Assembly (NCBI GenBank): GCA_036381335.1
Contig: DASVCZ010000045.1
Coordinates: 1-8,120, forward strand
Length of the DNA: 8,120 nt
Direction of reading: 5' to 3'
Origin: DASVCZ01 sp036381335
GTDB taxonomy: Bacteria; Patescibacteriota; Microgenomatia; UBA1400; PJMF01
The notes under the pieces were generated by a model. The model searched no databases. It saw nothing but the letters and a program-made list of their open reading frames with translations, and was not told the DNA's origin. Shown here one piece after another: positions 1 through 6,180 of the stretch (positions are counted from its first letter, which is position 1; each line of letters begins with the position of its first letter). The translations under genes and the position numbers were made by a program.

Positions 1-486
1 GCCCCAGAGAGAAATGGAGTTAGTCAGCGGCACGCCCCCAAAGAGGGGGAAAAAGGTTAGCAGCAGGGCGCCCATAAAAGCAATACTTAAGCCAACTAAT
101 TCATGGCGTTGAATTTTTTCTCTGAGCAGCCACCAGCCACCTAGGGCTACAAAAATAGGTAGGGTGTTATTGAGTAAGCTGGCTTCAATGGCTGAGGTCC
201 GATCAAGCCCCGCGTAGAGTAACGCCAAAGCAAAGGTAGTACCGATCAATTCGATGCCGGTGATGCGAAAGACATGCTGGCTTTTCTTTTTTACTTTTGG
301 CCAGTAGTAGACTAAAAAGGGGAGTGAAAAAAATCCGGCCAGCGCGTAGCGGTAGAGGAGGAAGCGGTAGGCCGTAGTGTATTCCAGCGAAGGCTTGATA
401 ATAATAAACGACGCTCCCCATAGAACAGTATTGAGCAATAAAAAAAGATGGGCTTGAGTACGTTTGGACAGTTTCACAGTCTTCAT
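1..486 (-). CDS. EamA/DMT-family membrane transporter, N-terminal part (runs off left edge)
   Basis: The frame is open from an ATG at 486-484 to the window edge, giving 162 residues with no stop. About five hydrophobic helices are visible (roughly residues 12-31, 40-63, 73-93, 97-120 and 127-146). This corresponds to one EamA repeat of about 140 residues plus the start of the second; complete family members have ten helices and about 290 residues. Family-typical features are the WGASF stretch in helix 1 and a charged LLREKIQ turn followed by a glycine-rich helix (ELVGLSIAFMGALLL). DMT proteins export or exchange small metabolites, but the substrate cannot be read from sequence. It is the last visible gene of the hisS operon, 39 bases after the methyltransferase. 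No clear SD precedes the ATG. The family call is firm; the substrate is unknown. Confidence 0.85.
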   Translation of the reverse strand, partial: MKTVKLSKRTQAHLFLLLNTVLWGASFIIIKPSLEYTTAYRFLLYRYALAGFFSLPFLVYYWPKVKKKSQHVFRITGIELIGTTFALALLYAGLDRTSAIEASLLNNTLPIFVALGGWWLLREKIQRHELVGLSIAFMGALLLTFFPLFGGVPLTNSISLWG

Positions 487-525
487 TATGCAGGAAAAAC
501 TGAGAACCAGAAAGGCCCTGCGATC

Positions 526-1275
526 CTATGTAGTCAGGTTGTTGAGGATGATCCCAAAACTGACGGCCACGTTGAGTGACTCAGCCTGGCCCTTGCCGGG
601 AATGGTGTAAAATGAGTCGGCCAAGCGCTCCACGGCTTGACTGACGCCATTCGATTCATTGCCCATAATCAGCGCCCATTTATCACTTGGTTGTTGGTTA
701 CCTTGAGCCGATTTTTGTCGAAGGGTACTGACAATTAGGTGATATCCACTTCTTTTAATGGTGTTCAAATCCTGGCTGAGAGATTTACTGGTAAAAATGT
801 GCTGATGAAAATGGGAGCCCATGGTGGCGCGGAGAACTTTGTCGTTGTAAGGGTCGACGCCGGCGCTACTGACAATAATGCCTGTCACGCCAAACCAATC
901 AGCCGTGCGGAGCATGGTCCCCAGATTGCCGGGATCTTTAATATCTTCAAAAATGGCTAGCTGCTGATGTTGTAAAATGTCTTCCAGTTTGACGGTTGGT
1001 TTTTTAATGACCGCAATGATTCCAGGGGGAGTTTTAGTGCCAGAAAGACGGGCCAAGTTGGAATCAGAAATTTCTACCACCGGTTGGTGGGTGCCAAATT
1101 GACGCAAGTACTCAGTATTCAGCTTTTGAAACTGGCGAGTGGCCATGATTTGGATGATGTCTGCTTTTGCATTCTTGGCTTCTTCAATAATTTTTTTACC
1201 TTCAGCCAGGAAGACGCCTTCTTGGTCGCGGTAAGATTTGCGAGTCAGTTTGGCCAGTTGCTTGATGGAGTACAT
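526..1275 (-). CDS. SpoU/TrmH-family RNA 2'-O-ribose methyltransferase
   Basis: This 249-residue protein has the usual length and order of SpoU (SPOUT) methyltransferases. An N-terminal substrate-binding region (about 1-100) is followed by the knotted catalytic domain (about 105-245). The three family motifs are present. Motif 1 (113-127) contains DPGNLGTMLRTA, with the catalytic-type N117 and R123. Motif 2 is IMGNESNG at 203-210. Motif 3 is SLNVAVSFGI at 233-242, which binds S-adenosylmethionine in the trefoil knot. The family methylates a ribose 2'-OH in rRNA or tRNA; the N-terminal region (LAKLTRKSYRDQEGVFLAEG) resembles rRNA-targeting RlmB/TsnR-like members, so 23S rRNA is the likeliest target, by inference. 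It starts 22 bases after the hisS stop. That spacer is almost pure A/T with no SD, so translation may depend on coupling or on an unstructured A-rich leader. Confidence 0.92.
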   Translation of the reverse strand: MYSIKQLAKLTRKSYRDQEGVFLAEGKKIIEEAKNAKADIIQIMATRQFQKLNTEYLRQFGTHQPVVEISDSNLARLSGTKTPPGIIAVIKKPTVKLEDILQHQQLAIFEDIKDPGNLGTMLRTADWFGVTGIIVSSAGVDPYNDKVLRATMGSHFHQHIFTSKSLSQDLNTIKRSGYHLIVSTLRQKSAQGNQQPSDKWALIMGNESNGVSQAVERLADSFYTIPGKGQAESLNVAVSFGIILNNLTT

Positions 1276-1297
1276 GATAATTTTAAATTTTTAATTT

Positions 1298-2542
1298 CTA
1301 ATTTAGTAAACTCTCAATAGCTTCAGTTATTGATACTACTTTTTGCTCGCCGGATTGCATGTCTTTAACAGTGACTTTACTTTGGGTAACTTCTTCCTCG
1401 CCGATAATGACGACGTACGGAATATTTTTTTGGTCAGCGAGTTTGAACTGTTTGCCGAGTTTGTCGAGGGCCGGGTAGACCTCAGTGTTAATACCGGCGG
1501 TGCGAAGTTGTTGGGCGGCAGCTAAAGACTGGGTCAAGAAATTTTCATCAAAAACAGTGACTAAGACTTGGGTGCCGGTATTGTCGGTGGGGATGACGCC
1601 TAATTGATCAGCAGCTTCCACGGTGCGGTCAAAACCTAAGCCGAAGCCAACAGCTGGCATATCTAAGCCCGATAACTCTTTGACTAAATTATCATAGCGG
1701 CCACCTGCCCCCACCGAACCGACTGCGTATTCGGGGATTTTTCCTTCAAAGATGAGGCCAGTGTAGTAGTCCAGGCCCCGAGCCAACTTCGGATTAAATA
1801 CGAGTGCTGAGCGGGGTATACCCAGGCCCACAGCCATATCTACAATTGCTTGTAAATTGTCGGACATAACCGCTTTTTCAATGGTGCTTAACGCATCAGT
1901 AGCAGCTTGTTCACTCAGGCCTTTACTGACCAGCTCGCTCACTACTTCTTTCGGCGTTTGTTTGTCTAGTTTGTCAATTGATTGGATCAGCGAAAAGACG
2001 TTGACTTCGGCGTTGGCAAACGGTGATAAGGTTGCCAATAGGGTTTGACGGTCGTTGATTTCCAGCTGAATCGATTCGATGCCCAGTTCTTTATAGACGG
2101 TGTAGTAGACAGCTAGAATTTCCGCGTCAGCTAGGGGAGAGGTGCTGCCAAAAATGTCACAGTCGCATTGTGTAAATTCCCGATACCGTCCTTTTTGGGG
2201 TTTATCAGCTCGGAAAACGTTTTGGATTTGGTAGCGACGGAAGTACTTGGGAATCTCATTTTGGTAGTTAGCCAGCACGCGAGCGGTGGGGACGGTTTGG
2301 TCGTAACGTAAGCCAATCTGGCGTTCACCCCGATCTTCAAAAGTGTAGACGAGTTTATCAGCTTCTTGACCGTATTTGCCCAGCAAAAGATCAGCGTACT
2401 CGAGGGTGGGAGTTTCTAGGGGTTCAAAGCCAAATCGTTCAAAGACGGCTTTAATTTTACTCGCCACGTACTCGCGCTTTCTTTTTTCGGCTGGGAGTAA
2501 ATCACGGAAGCCCTTTAGGACTTGTGGTGCTTGAGTTGACAT
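1298..2542 (-). CDS. hisS: Histidyl-tRNA synthetase
   Basis: This 414-residue class II aminoacyl-tRNA synthetase charges tRNA-His in the cytoplasm. Motif 1 lies near residues 37-50. LRYDQTVPTARV (78-89) and the motif 2 region FRRYQIQNVFRADKP...GRYREF (101-123) bind ATP and the acceptor end. The histidine-specific signatures are LARGLDYYTG (253-262) and GAGGRYDNL (278-286). Motif 3 is GFGLGFDR (299-306). The anticodon-binding domain follows at about 323-410 (VLVTVF...VYPALDKLGKQFKLAD). Length is normal for bacterial HisS. The LRYDxTVP form in place of the common bacterial LRPEGT form is shared with archaeal/eukaryotic-like HisS lineages. An AAAGG SD at 2552-2548, 5 bases from the ATG, supports the start. 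It is the first gene of a minus-strand operon with the methyltransferase and the transporter. Confidence 0.97.
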   Translation of the reverse strand: MSTQAPQVLKGFRDLLPAEKRKREYVASKIKAVFERFGFEPLETPTLEYADLLLGKYGQEADKLVYTFEDRGERQIGLRYDQTVPTARVLANYQNEIPKYFRRYQIQNVFRADKPQKGRYREFTQCDCDIFGSTSPLADAEILAVYYTVYKELGIESIQLEINDRQTLLATLSPFANAEVNVFSLIQSIDKLDKQTPKEVVSELVSKGLSEQAATDALSTIEKAVMSDNLQAIVDMAVGLGIPRSALVFNPKLARGLDYYTGLIFEGKIPEYAVGSVGAGGRYDNLVKELSGLDMPAVGFGLGFDRTVEAADQLGVIPTDNTGTQVLVTVFDENFLTQSLAAAQQLRTAGINTEVYPALDKLGKQFKLADQKNIPYVVIIGEEEVTQSKVTVKDMQSGEQKVVSITEAIESLLN

Positions 2543-2564
2543 ACATACCTTTCAATTGGTTCCT

Positions 2565-2586
2565 ATTATACCCTGTAATTTGTCAA
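2565..2586 (-). promoter_or_regulatory. Promoter of the hisS operon
   Basis: Read on the minus strand, a perfect TATAAT lies at 2570-2565. The predicted transcription start is near 2558, leaving a leader of about 16 bases that carries the AAAGG SD. A perfect TTGACA lies at 2586-2581, but only 10 bases separate it from the -10, far less than the usual 17. Either the -10 works alone or the hexamer is coincidental. Confidence 0.5.
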
Positions 2587-2640
2587 CTTTCTGGTTTCTT
2601 AATTTTGCTCTGACTTTGCCACCTTCCTGCCACTTTCGGG

Positions 2641-2649
2641 TGGTATCCT
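2641..2649 (+). promoter_or_regulatory. Possible extended -10 promoter for the coiled-coil gene
   Basis: TGGTATCCT fits the extended -10 pattern TGn-TAnnnT. It would start transcription near 2656, about 26 bases before the ATG, leaving room for the AAGGAG site. A TTGCCA (5 of 6 matches to the -35 consensus) sits at 2616-2621, but the 22-base spacing is too long. Another A/T box (TATAAA, 2663-2668) is too close to the SD to be its -10. Weak call. Confidence 0.3.
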
Positions 2650-2671
2650 CGAAAAAAAGTAGTATAAATAG

Positions 2672-2677
2672 AAGGAG
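2672..2677 (+). promoter_or_regulatory. Strong Shine-Dalgarno site deciding the start at 2682
   Basis: AAGGAG ends 4 bases before the ATG at 2682. The frame stays open upstream to an ATG at 2556, but that stretch lies in the hisS promoter region and has no SD. The internal ATG is therefore the real start. Confidence 0.8.
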
Positions 2678-2681
2678 AAAT

Positions 2682-3050
2682 ATGTCTTCCCCCAAAAGTA
2701 AAAAACTAGATCCAGTGGTGACAGAGTCTGTGCTAAACACTAGATTTACTTTGATGGAGTCAAAACTCATGAAGTATTTTCAGGAGTTTTCAGTTGACTT
2801 GATAAAAGGTATCCAGGTAATGTTTGATGAGCAAGATCGAAGGAATGAAAAGAAATTCGTCTTACGCACAGAATTTCAAGAATTTAAGGATCAGAATTTG
2901 ATAATGTTAGATGGTATCATGTCCGAGATCAAAGCGATGAGAGAAGAAATGACCACTTTTGGTTACCGCCAGGCGAAGCATACAGACCAGCTCGATGATC
3001 ATGAAACTCGGATCACTACTGTCGAGAGCCACCTCCGGTTAGCTTCGTAA
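2682..3050 (+). CDS. Small coiled-coil protein of unknown function
   Basis: This protein has 122 residues, is highly charged, and has no signal peptide or membrane segment, so it is probably cytoplasmic. The N-terminus is basic (SSPKSKKLD). The middle (about 15-70) is helical and rich in F, M and E. The C-terminal part (about 72-118) has heptad-like spacing of L, I and M and ends DDHETRITTVESHL, typical of a coiled coil. From memory, short proteins with a C-terminal DHExRI..LE helix are common in Patescibacteria and carry no assigned function; this is recall, not a search result. A strong SD supports the start. The gene is transcribed away from hisS, and a tRNA-Ala gene follows 49 bases later on the same strand. 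It looks more A+T-rich than its neighbours. That it oligomerises is likely; its role cannot be stated. Confidence 0.75.
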   Translation: MSSPKSKKLDPVVTESVLNTRFTLMESKLMKYFQEFSVDLIKGIQVMFDEQDRRNEKKFVLRTEFQEFKDQNLIMLDGIMSEIKAMREEMTTFGYRQAKHTDQLDDHETRITTVESHLRLAS

Positions 3051-3074
3051 TTACCCAAAAAGACCAAAATGCAG

Positions 3075-3080
3075 TAAAAT
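3075..3080 (+). promoter_or_regulatory. Possible -10 box for tRNA-Ala
   Basis: TAAAAT lies 19 bases before the tRNA, predicting a start near 3087. A weak -35 (TTACCC, 3051-3056, 3 of 6 matches) lies 18 bases upstream. The tRNA could instead be processed from the transcript of the preceding gene. Confidence 0.3.
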
Positions 3081-3103
3081 AGCCCTCTAGGATACTTGAG
3101 GGC
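3075..3103 (-). terminator. Candidate rho-independent terminator of the M24 peptidase operon
   Basis: On the minus strand, GCCCTC (3103-3098) pairs with GAGGGC (3087-3082) around a 10-base loop and is followed by TATTTTA (3081-3075). A short G/C stem with a U-rich tail is terminator-like. Its first arm overlaps the first bases of tRNA-Ala, so the minus transcript would run antisense through the whole tRNA gene. The stem is only 6 bp and the tail is impure. Confidence 0.4.
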
Positions 3104-3172
3104 CTGTAGCTCACCTGGTAGAGCGCTGCATTCGCATTGCAGAGGTAGTCGGTTCGAGTCCGATCAGGTCCA
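3100..3172 (+). tRNA. tRNA-Ala, anticodon CGC
   Basis: A full 73-base cloverleaf can be drawn. The acceptor stem GGGCCTG/CAGGTCC has seven pairs including G3-U70, the alanine identity pair. The D arm is GCTC...GAGC with GG in the loop. The anticodon stem is CTGCA/TGCAG with loop TTCGCAT, giving anticodon CGC (3133-3135), which reads GCG. The variable loop is AGGTA. The T arm is GTCGG-TTCGAGT-CCGAT. The discriminator is A3172 and no CCA is encoded (CTC follows), so the CCA-adding enzyme is required. Positions 15 and 48 are C and A instead of the common G and C. The peptidase gene converges on it and ends 5 bases away. Confidence 0.96.
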
Positions 3173-3177
3173 CTCGA

Positions 3178-4242
3178 TTAAGTAGTTAATTCCTTGGCTC
3201 CATCTTCAGTCACCAATACCGTATTTTCATATCTAAAGCCAAACTGACCCTCCAGATAAATTCCTGGCTCAATAGTAATGATCATGCCTGGCACAATTGG
3301 GGTCGCGTTGCGATAATTGAGCGACGGCTGTTCATGAATATCCAAGCCCACGCCGTGGCCAGTGGTGTGAATGAAGTATTCGCCGTAGCCGGCTTTAGTG
3401 ATGAGATTACGAGCCGCTGCGTCCACGTCTTTAGCTAGGGGAGGAGCGGCAGTTCTGGAGTTCAGTCGATCAAGAGCAGCTCGGTATGCCTCTGTGACCG
3501 TTCTTTCAATCTTGGTAAATTCGGCCGCGGGCTGGTCGCCATACCAAAATGTTCGGGTCATATCGCTGCGGTAGTTACTAATGGTAGCCCCAAAATCCAC
3601 TAACACCGGCATATTCGGCGCCAGTTTTCTCTCTGTCGGCTGATGGTGGGGCAGCGCCGTATGCTCACCAAAAGCCACGATTGTAGGGAAGGCAGGTTGC
3701 TGGCTGCCTCGCTTGATCATTTCTGCTTCGAGTTTTATTTGAAAATCACGTTCCGTAATGCCAGCTTCAACGTGCTTCATGATCACTTCAAAACTTTGAG
3801 CCGCAATCTGACCCGCTTGAGTTACATGGGCAACTTCCGTCTCGTCCTTCAGACTTCGCACATCCCACACCCATTGATGATCTAAAGAGGCAAAAGTCAA
3901 CTCCTTGATACCGGCTAAAGCTTCATACTCATCTAGAAACAAACTGCTCTTATCGAGATAAAGGGTAGCGAAGGGAAGTTGGGCTTTGACTTGGCTCAGC
4001 TGATCTGCCAGTTGGGAGGGGTGAGAAACCACCAGATTGGTAATGCCCTCAACCTCTTTGACTGGACAAAAACGTGCATAAAAAAGGAACGCCTTTTCGG
4101 CCGTAATTAAGGCCAGCGCTTCGCGCTCTTCTGGGACTAAAAAGTGAAACTGGGTGAAGTAACTCACGTCGGTAGCGCGGGAGAGCAACAGCGCCTCACC
4201 CGGTCTTAAACGCGCTTGAAGGTTAGTTATCCGTTGCCGCAT
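3178..4242 (-). CDS. M24-family metallopeptidase, Xaa-Pro aminopeptidase/dipeptidase type
   Basis: This 354-residue protein releases residues N-terminal to proline using two metal ions. A creatinase-like N-terminal domain (about 1-125, containing LLLSRATDVSYFTQF) precedes the pita-bread catalytic domain (about 135-354). All five metal ligands are in place: D216 (VDFGA), D227 (RSDMTR), H296 (TTGHGVG), E325 (TIEPGIY) and E339 (RYENT). Substrate-site histidines are visible at H199 (LPHH) and H303 (DIHE). The length matches the short cytoplasmic PepQ/YqhT-type enzymes rather than the 440-residue PepP, and no signal peptide is seen. Its ATG lies inside the preceding gene (20-base overlap) and has no clear SD, so translational coupling is likely. 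It is the last gene of a three-gene minus-strand unit. Aminopeptidase versus dipeptidase cannot be settled here. Confidence 0.94.
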   Translation of the reverse strand: MRQRITNLQARLRPGEALLLSRATDVSYFTQFHFLVPEEREALALITAEKAFLFYARFCPVKEVEGITNLVVSHPSQLADQLSQVKAQLPFATLYLDKSSLFLDEYEALAGIKELTFASLDHQWVWDVRSLKDETEVAHVTQAGQIAAQSFEVIMKHVEAGITERDFQIKLEAEMIKRGSQQPAFPTIVAFGEHTALPHHQPTERKLAPNMPVLVDFGATISNYRSDMTRTFWYGDQPAAEFTKIERTVTEAYRAALDRLNSRTAAPPLAKDVDAAARNLITKAGYGEYFIHTTGHGVGLDIHEQPSLNYRNATPIVPGMIITIEPGIYLEGQFGFRYENTVLVTEDGAKELTT

Positions 4243-4900
4243 TATCCACTGTCGTCAGGACCCTGATAACGGTGGCCTCTTTTTCGCCTCCATCATCGGT
4301 TCCGACTATCAAGGCTTGTGTCTCTTCAGTAATATCACTTCTGTCAATTTCTTCACCTTGGATATCTTGATACTCGGTAGTGGTGGAGGTGGAGACGGTG
4401 ATAATCTCTTCGGTGCCTCTAGTTCTGAAGGTAAAAGAAGTCCGATCAAAGGCAGTGATAGTGCCTATTTCTACCAGCTGAGGGTCTGGTCGCAAAGTGG
4501 TAGCAGAAGCCAGAATTCGTTTCGCTTGGAAAGTGTCATCTTGAATGTATCCCATGACTACTACCCAGTCGCCGACGGCAATATCTTTCACCGCCACCTC
4601 TCGATTAGACTTTCGTAGCTCTACATTCTCAGTAGAGACGATTTCCGTCCCTTTTCTGGTTTTAACCGTCAGTGATTCTTCGGAGACTCGGGTTACTTCG
4701 CCAATAAAAGCTCGCTTTTTTGCGCCTAGTTCAGTTAAGACGCCTTCAATTTGATCACGTTTTTCTTCGACCAGTTTTTCGATTCGTTTTTTAAGACTTT
4801 CGGTGGTGCCAGAATCACTGGCTGCTTCTTGAGCCTTAACCGGAGTAAAGCTAGTAGCTAAGAGCAAAAGACTCAACGCTATAATAATTTTGTTATTCAT
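4223..4900 (-). CDS. Secreted protein with two DUF5666-like beta repeats
   Basis: This 225-residue protein has a clear Sec signal peptide (residues 1-23: NNK, a hydrophobic stretch IIIALSLLLLATSF, then VKA before the likely cut). A charged helical linker (about 33-62, KKRIEKLVEEKRDQIEGVL) follows. Two related all-beta repeats come next: about 65-134 (IGEVTRVSEESLTVKTRKG... GDWVVVMG...AKRI) and about 145-216 (IGTITAFDRTSFTFRTRG...). The pattern G-x-[IV]-[ST]-x-hydrophobic, then a TVKT-like strand and a GD-V-V-G turn resembles DUF5666/OB-like extracellular domains; this is recognition by eye. No catalytic residues are evident, so a structural or binding role outside the membrane is likely. A GTG at 4903 precedes the ATG at 4900. 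The ATG is chosen because GGAGG lies 6 bases before it and only 3 bases before the GTG. It overlaps the Ig-like gene by 8 bases and the peptidase by 20. Confidence 0.8.
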   Translation of the reverse strand: MNNKIIIALSLLLLATSFTPVKAQEAASDSGTTESLKKRIEKLVEEKRDQIEGVLTELGAKKRAFIGEVTRVSEESLTVKTRKGTEIVSTENVELRKSNREVAVKDIAVGDWVVVMGYIQDDTFQAKRILASATTLRPDPQLVEIGTITAFDRTSFTFRTRGTEEIITVSTSTTTEYQDIQGEEIDRSDITEETQALIVGTDDGGEKEATVIRVLTTVDNAATDN

Positions 4901-5363
4901 CACTGGCCTCCGATGTGTCTGCAGAGCTACTGGCTTCTTGAGTATCTTCTAATGATTGGGTAGTGAAGGTAACTACCCGTTCTTGAATGGTTTTTTTACC
5001 GTCTTCATTAAGTGAATAGACAATGATGACATTACTCCCAGTTTCTAGAGTGACGTTGACCGAGAAATTACCAGAAGCATCGGCGGTAGTAATGTGCTCA
5101 ACGTCGTTGACAAAGATAACCACAAAAGCTTGCGGGTCGGTGGTGCCGGTGACGGCTACTTCAGCTTTGTCGACAATGATCTCATCTTCTGGGCTGTGAA
5201 GTACCAAGTTTCCCACCTCTTCCGCCAGGGGAGAGGGGGAAGTGGTTAAGTTCACATTTTGATCGCTAGAGAGAGGTGCTTGCCGAGAACGATAGATGCC
5301 GTAGACAACCAGTAACCCCACAGCTAAGCCTAAAATAATTGCAAAAATAATTTCTTTTCTCAT
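4893..5363 (-). CDS. Membrane-anchored protein with one bacterial Ig-like domain
   Basis: This 156-residue protein has an N-terminal membrane anchor (residues 5-24, IIFAIILGLAVGLLVVYGIY) after the basic start MRKE. A Ser/Thr/Pro-rich linker follows (about 28-50). One Ig-like beta-sandwich spans about 53-136, with VAVTGTTDP, VVIFVN, ADASGNFSVNVTL and GSNVIIVYSLNEDG. This resembles glucodextranase-B/Big-type modules that decorate extracellular proteins. The last 20 residues are acidic and serine-rich (SSSADTSEASDE), probably disordered. By the positive-inside rule the Ig domain faces outward. No SD precedes the ATG, and a TATAAT lies 13 bases upstream. It is the first gene of the unit with the secreted repeat protein and the M24 peptidase. 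A role in surface adhesion or assembly is inference only. Confidence 0.85.
   Translation of the reverse strand: MRKEIIFAIILGLAVGLLVVYGIYRSRQAPLSSDQNVNLTTSPSPLAEEVGNLVLHSPEDEIIVDKAEVAVTGTTDPQAFVVIFVNDVEHITTADASGNFSVNVTLETGSNVIIVYSLNEDGKKTIQERVVTFTTQSLEDTQEASSSADTSEASDE
4907..4911 (-). promoter_or_regulatory. Shine-Dalgarno site of the secreted repeat protein
   Basis: GGAGG (minus strand, 4911-4907) lies inside the end of the Ig-like gene, 6 bases before the ATG at 4900. It decides between that ATG and the adjacent GTG at 4903, and it suggests coupled re-initiation by ribosomes finishing the upstream gene. Confidence 0.7.
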
Positions 5364-5376
5364 AACAGGAAGGTTT

Positions 5377-5404
5377 ATTATATCTTATTCCCAGTAAAGA
5401 CCAA
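5377..5404 (-). promoter_or_regulatory. Promoter of the Ig-like/secreted/peptidase operon
   Basis: A perfect TATAAT lies at 5382-5377 on the minus strand. A weak -35 (TTGGTC, 5404-5399, 3 of 6 matches) is 16 bases upstream. The predicted start near 5370 leaves a leader of only about 7 bases with no SD, so the mRNA would be nearly leaderless. Confidence 0.5.
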
Positions 5405-5429
5405 AACTAAAAACCAAAAAGACAGAGGA

Positions 5430-5458
5430 TTGTTTTCTGGTCACGAGTCTGGTAGGCT
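5430..5458 (+). promoter_or_regulatory. Possible promoter of the MBL-fold gene
   Basis: TTGTTT (5430-5435) and TAGGCT (5453-5458) are 17 bases apart. TGG before the second gives an extended -10. The predicted start (about 5465) is only a few bases before the ATG, so the GAGG at 5461-5464 would mostly lie outside the mRNA. Each hexamer matches only 3 of 6. Confidence 0.25.
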
Positions 5459-5468
5459 CTGAGGTACT

Positions 5469-6128
5469 ATGGAAATAACGTATCTTGGTCATTCATGTTT
5501 TAAATTAAAAGGCAGCGAGGGTACGGTTATTACCGACCCTTATGCCAGCTATGTCGGTTTTTCTTTATCTAGTCTCAGCGCGGACGTGATTACCGTCTCT
5601 CACGACCACCAAGATCATAACGCAGTCGGGCAAATTCGAGGGACAGCCCGCAGGGATAAGCCCTTTCTAATTACAAAACCAGGGGAATATGAAGTGGGAG
5701 GCATTTCAGTCTTTGGTGTTAAGACCTATCACGATGGTCACCAAGGAGTTGAACGGGGCATTAACCACGTCTTTACCATTTTGCTGGATAATATCCGTGT
5801 CTGTCATTTAGGTGATCTGGGGCACGAACTGACCACTGAGCAAATTGAAGAAATTGGGGAGATTGATGTCCTGCTGTGTCCGGTGGGAGGGGTGTTCACA
5901 ATTGATCCGCAACAGGCCACCAAAACCATCCACGCGCTCGAGCCTAGTTACGTGGTGCCGATGCATTTTAAAACTCCTGCTCACGATGCCAAGGTTTTTG
6001 GCGACTTGAGTACCTTGGAAGACTTTTTGAAAGAGTATGGCAGTGAAGTGCAACCAGAGGCTAAGTTAACGGTGACTAAAGATAGGCTGCCGGAAGAGAC
6101 GGAGTTGACGGTGTTGGTGCAGAGTTAA
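5469..6128 (+). CDS. UlaG-like metallo-beta-lactamase-fold hydrolase
   Basis: This 219-residue protein has the compact single-domain MBL fold. It opens with MEITYLGHSCFKLKG, typical of the UlaG/YtkL-like branch, followed by a TDPY turn at 22-25. The metal-binding HxHxDH motif is at H45-D46-H47-Q48-D49-H50 (after VITVS). Further candidate ligands are H88 (TYHDG), H113 with D116 (CHLGDLGH) and H166 (VPMHFKT). The fold hydrolyses phosphoesters, lactones or other esters using one or two metal ions, usually Zn or Mn. The substrate cannot be inferred, although the UlaG branch includes a lactonase and nucleic-acid-related enzymes. No signal peptide is seen, so it is cytoplasmic. GAGG at 5461-5464 is 4 bases before the ATG. 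It diverges from the Ig-like operon over 105 bases and precedes a structured gap and dnaB on the same strand. Confidence 0.9.
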   Translation: MEITYLGHSCFKLKGSEGTVITDPYASYVGFSLSSLSADVITVSHDHQDHNAVGQIRGTARRDKPFLITKPGEYEVGGISVFGVKTYHDGHQGVERGINHVFTILLDNIRVCHLGDLGHELTTEQIEEIGEIDVLLCPVGGVFTIDPQQATKTIHALEPSYVVPMHFKTPAHDAKVFGDLSTLEDFLKEYGSEVQPEAKLTVTKDRLPEETELTVLVQS

Positions 6129-6180
6129 TTTCACAAAGTTGTAATTTGATTTTTTCCAGTAAAAGATCCTCAAAAGTAAA

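Noticed and set aside
2556..2681. Longer start for the coiled-coil protein
   Set aside because: The extra 42 codons lie in the hisS promoter region and would cross the divergent -10. The internal ATG has a strong SD.
3056..3080. A-rich words (AAAGACCAAAA, CAGTAAA) shared by the gaps near 3060 and 5395
   Set aside because: Low-complexity A-rich sequence; the order of the words differs and no structure or shared function is evident.
4901..4903. GTG start of the secreted protein
   Set aside because: It is only 3 bases from GGAGG, whereas the next codon, ATG, is at the normal spacing of 6.
5445..5459. GAGTC/GGCTC hairpin before the MBL gene
   Set aside because: Five pairs including a wobble, no conserved context, and it overlaps a better-fitting promoter.
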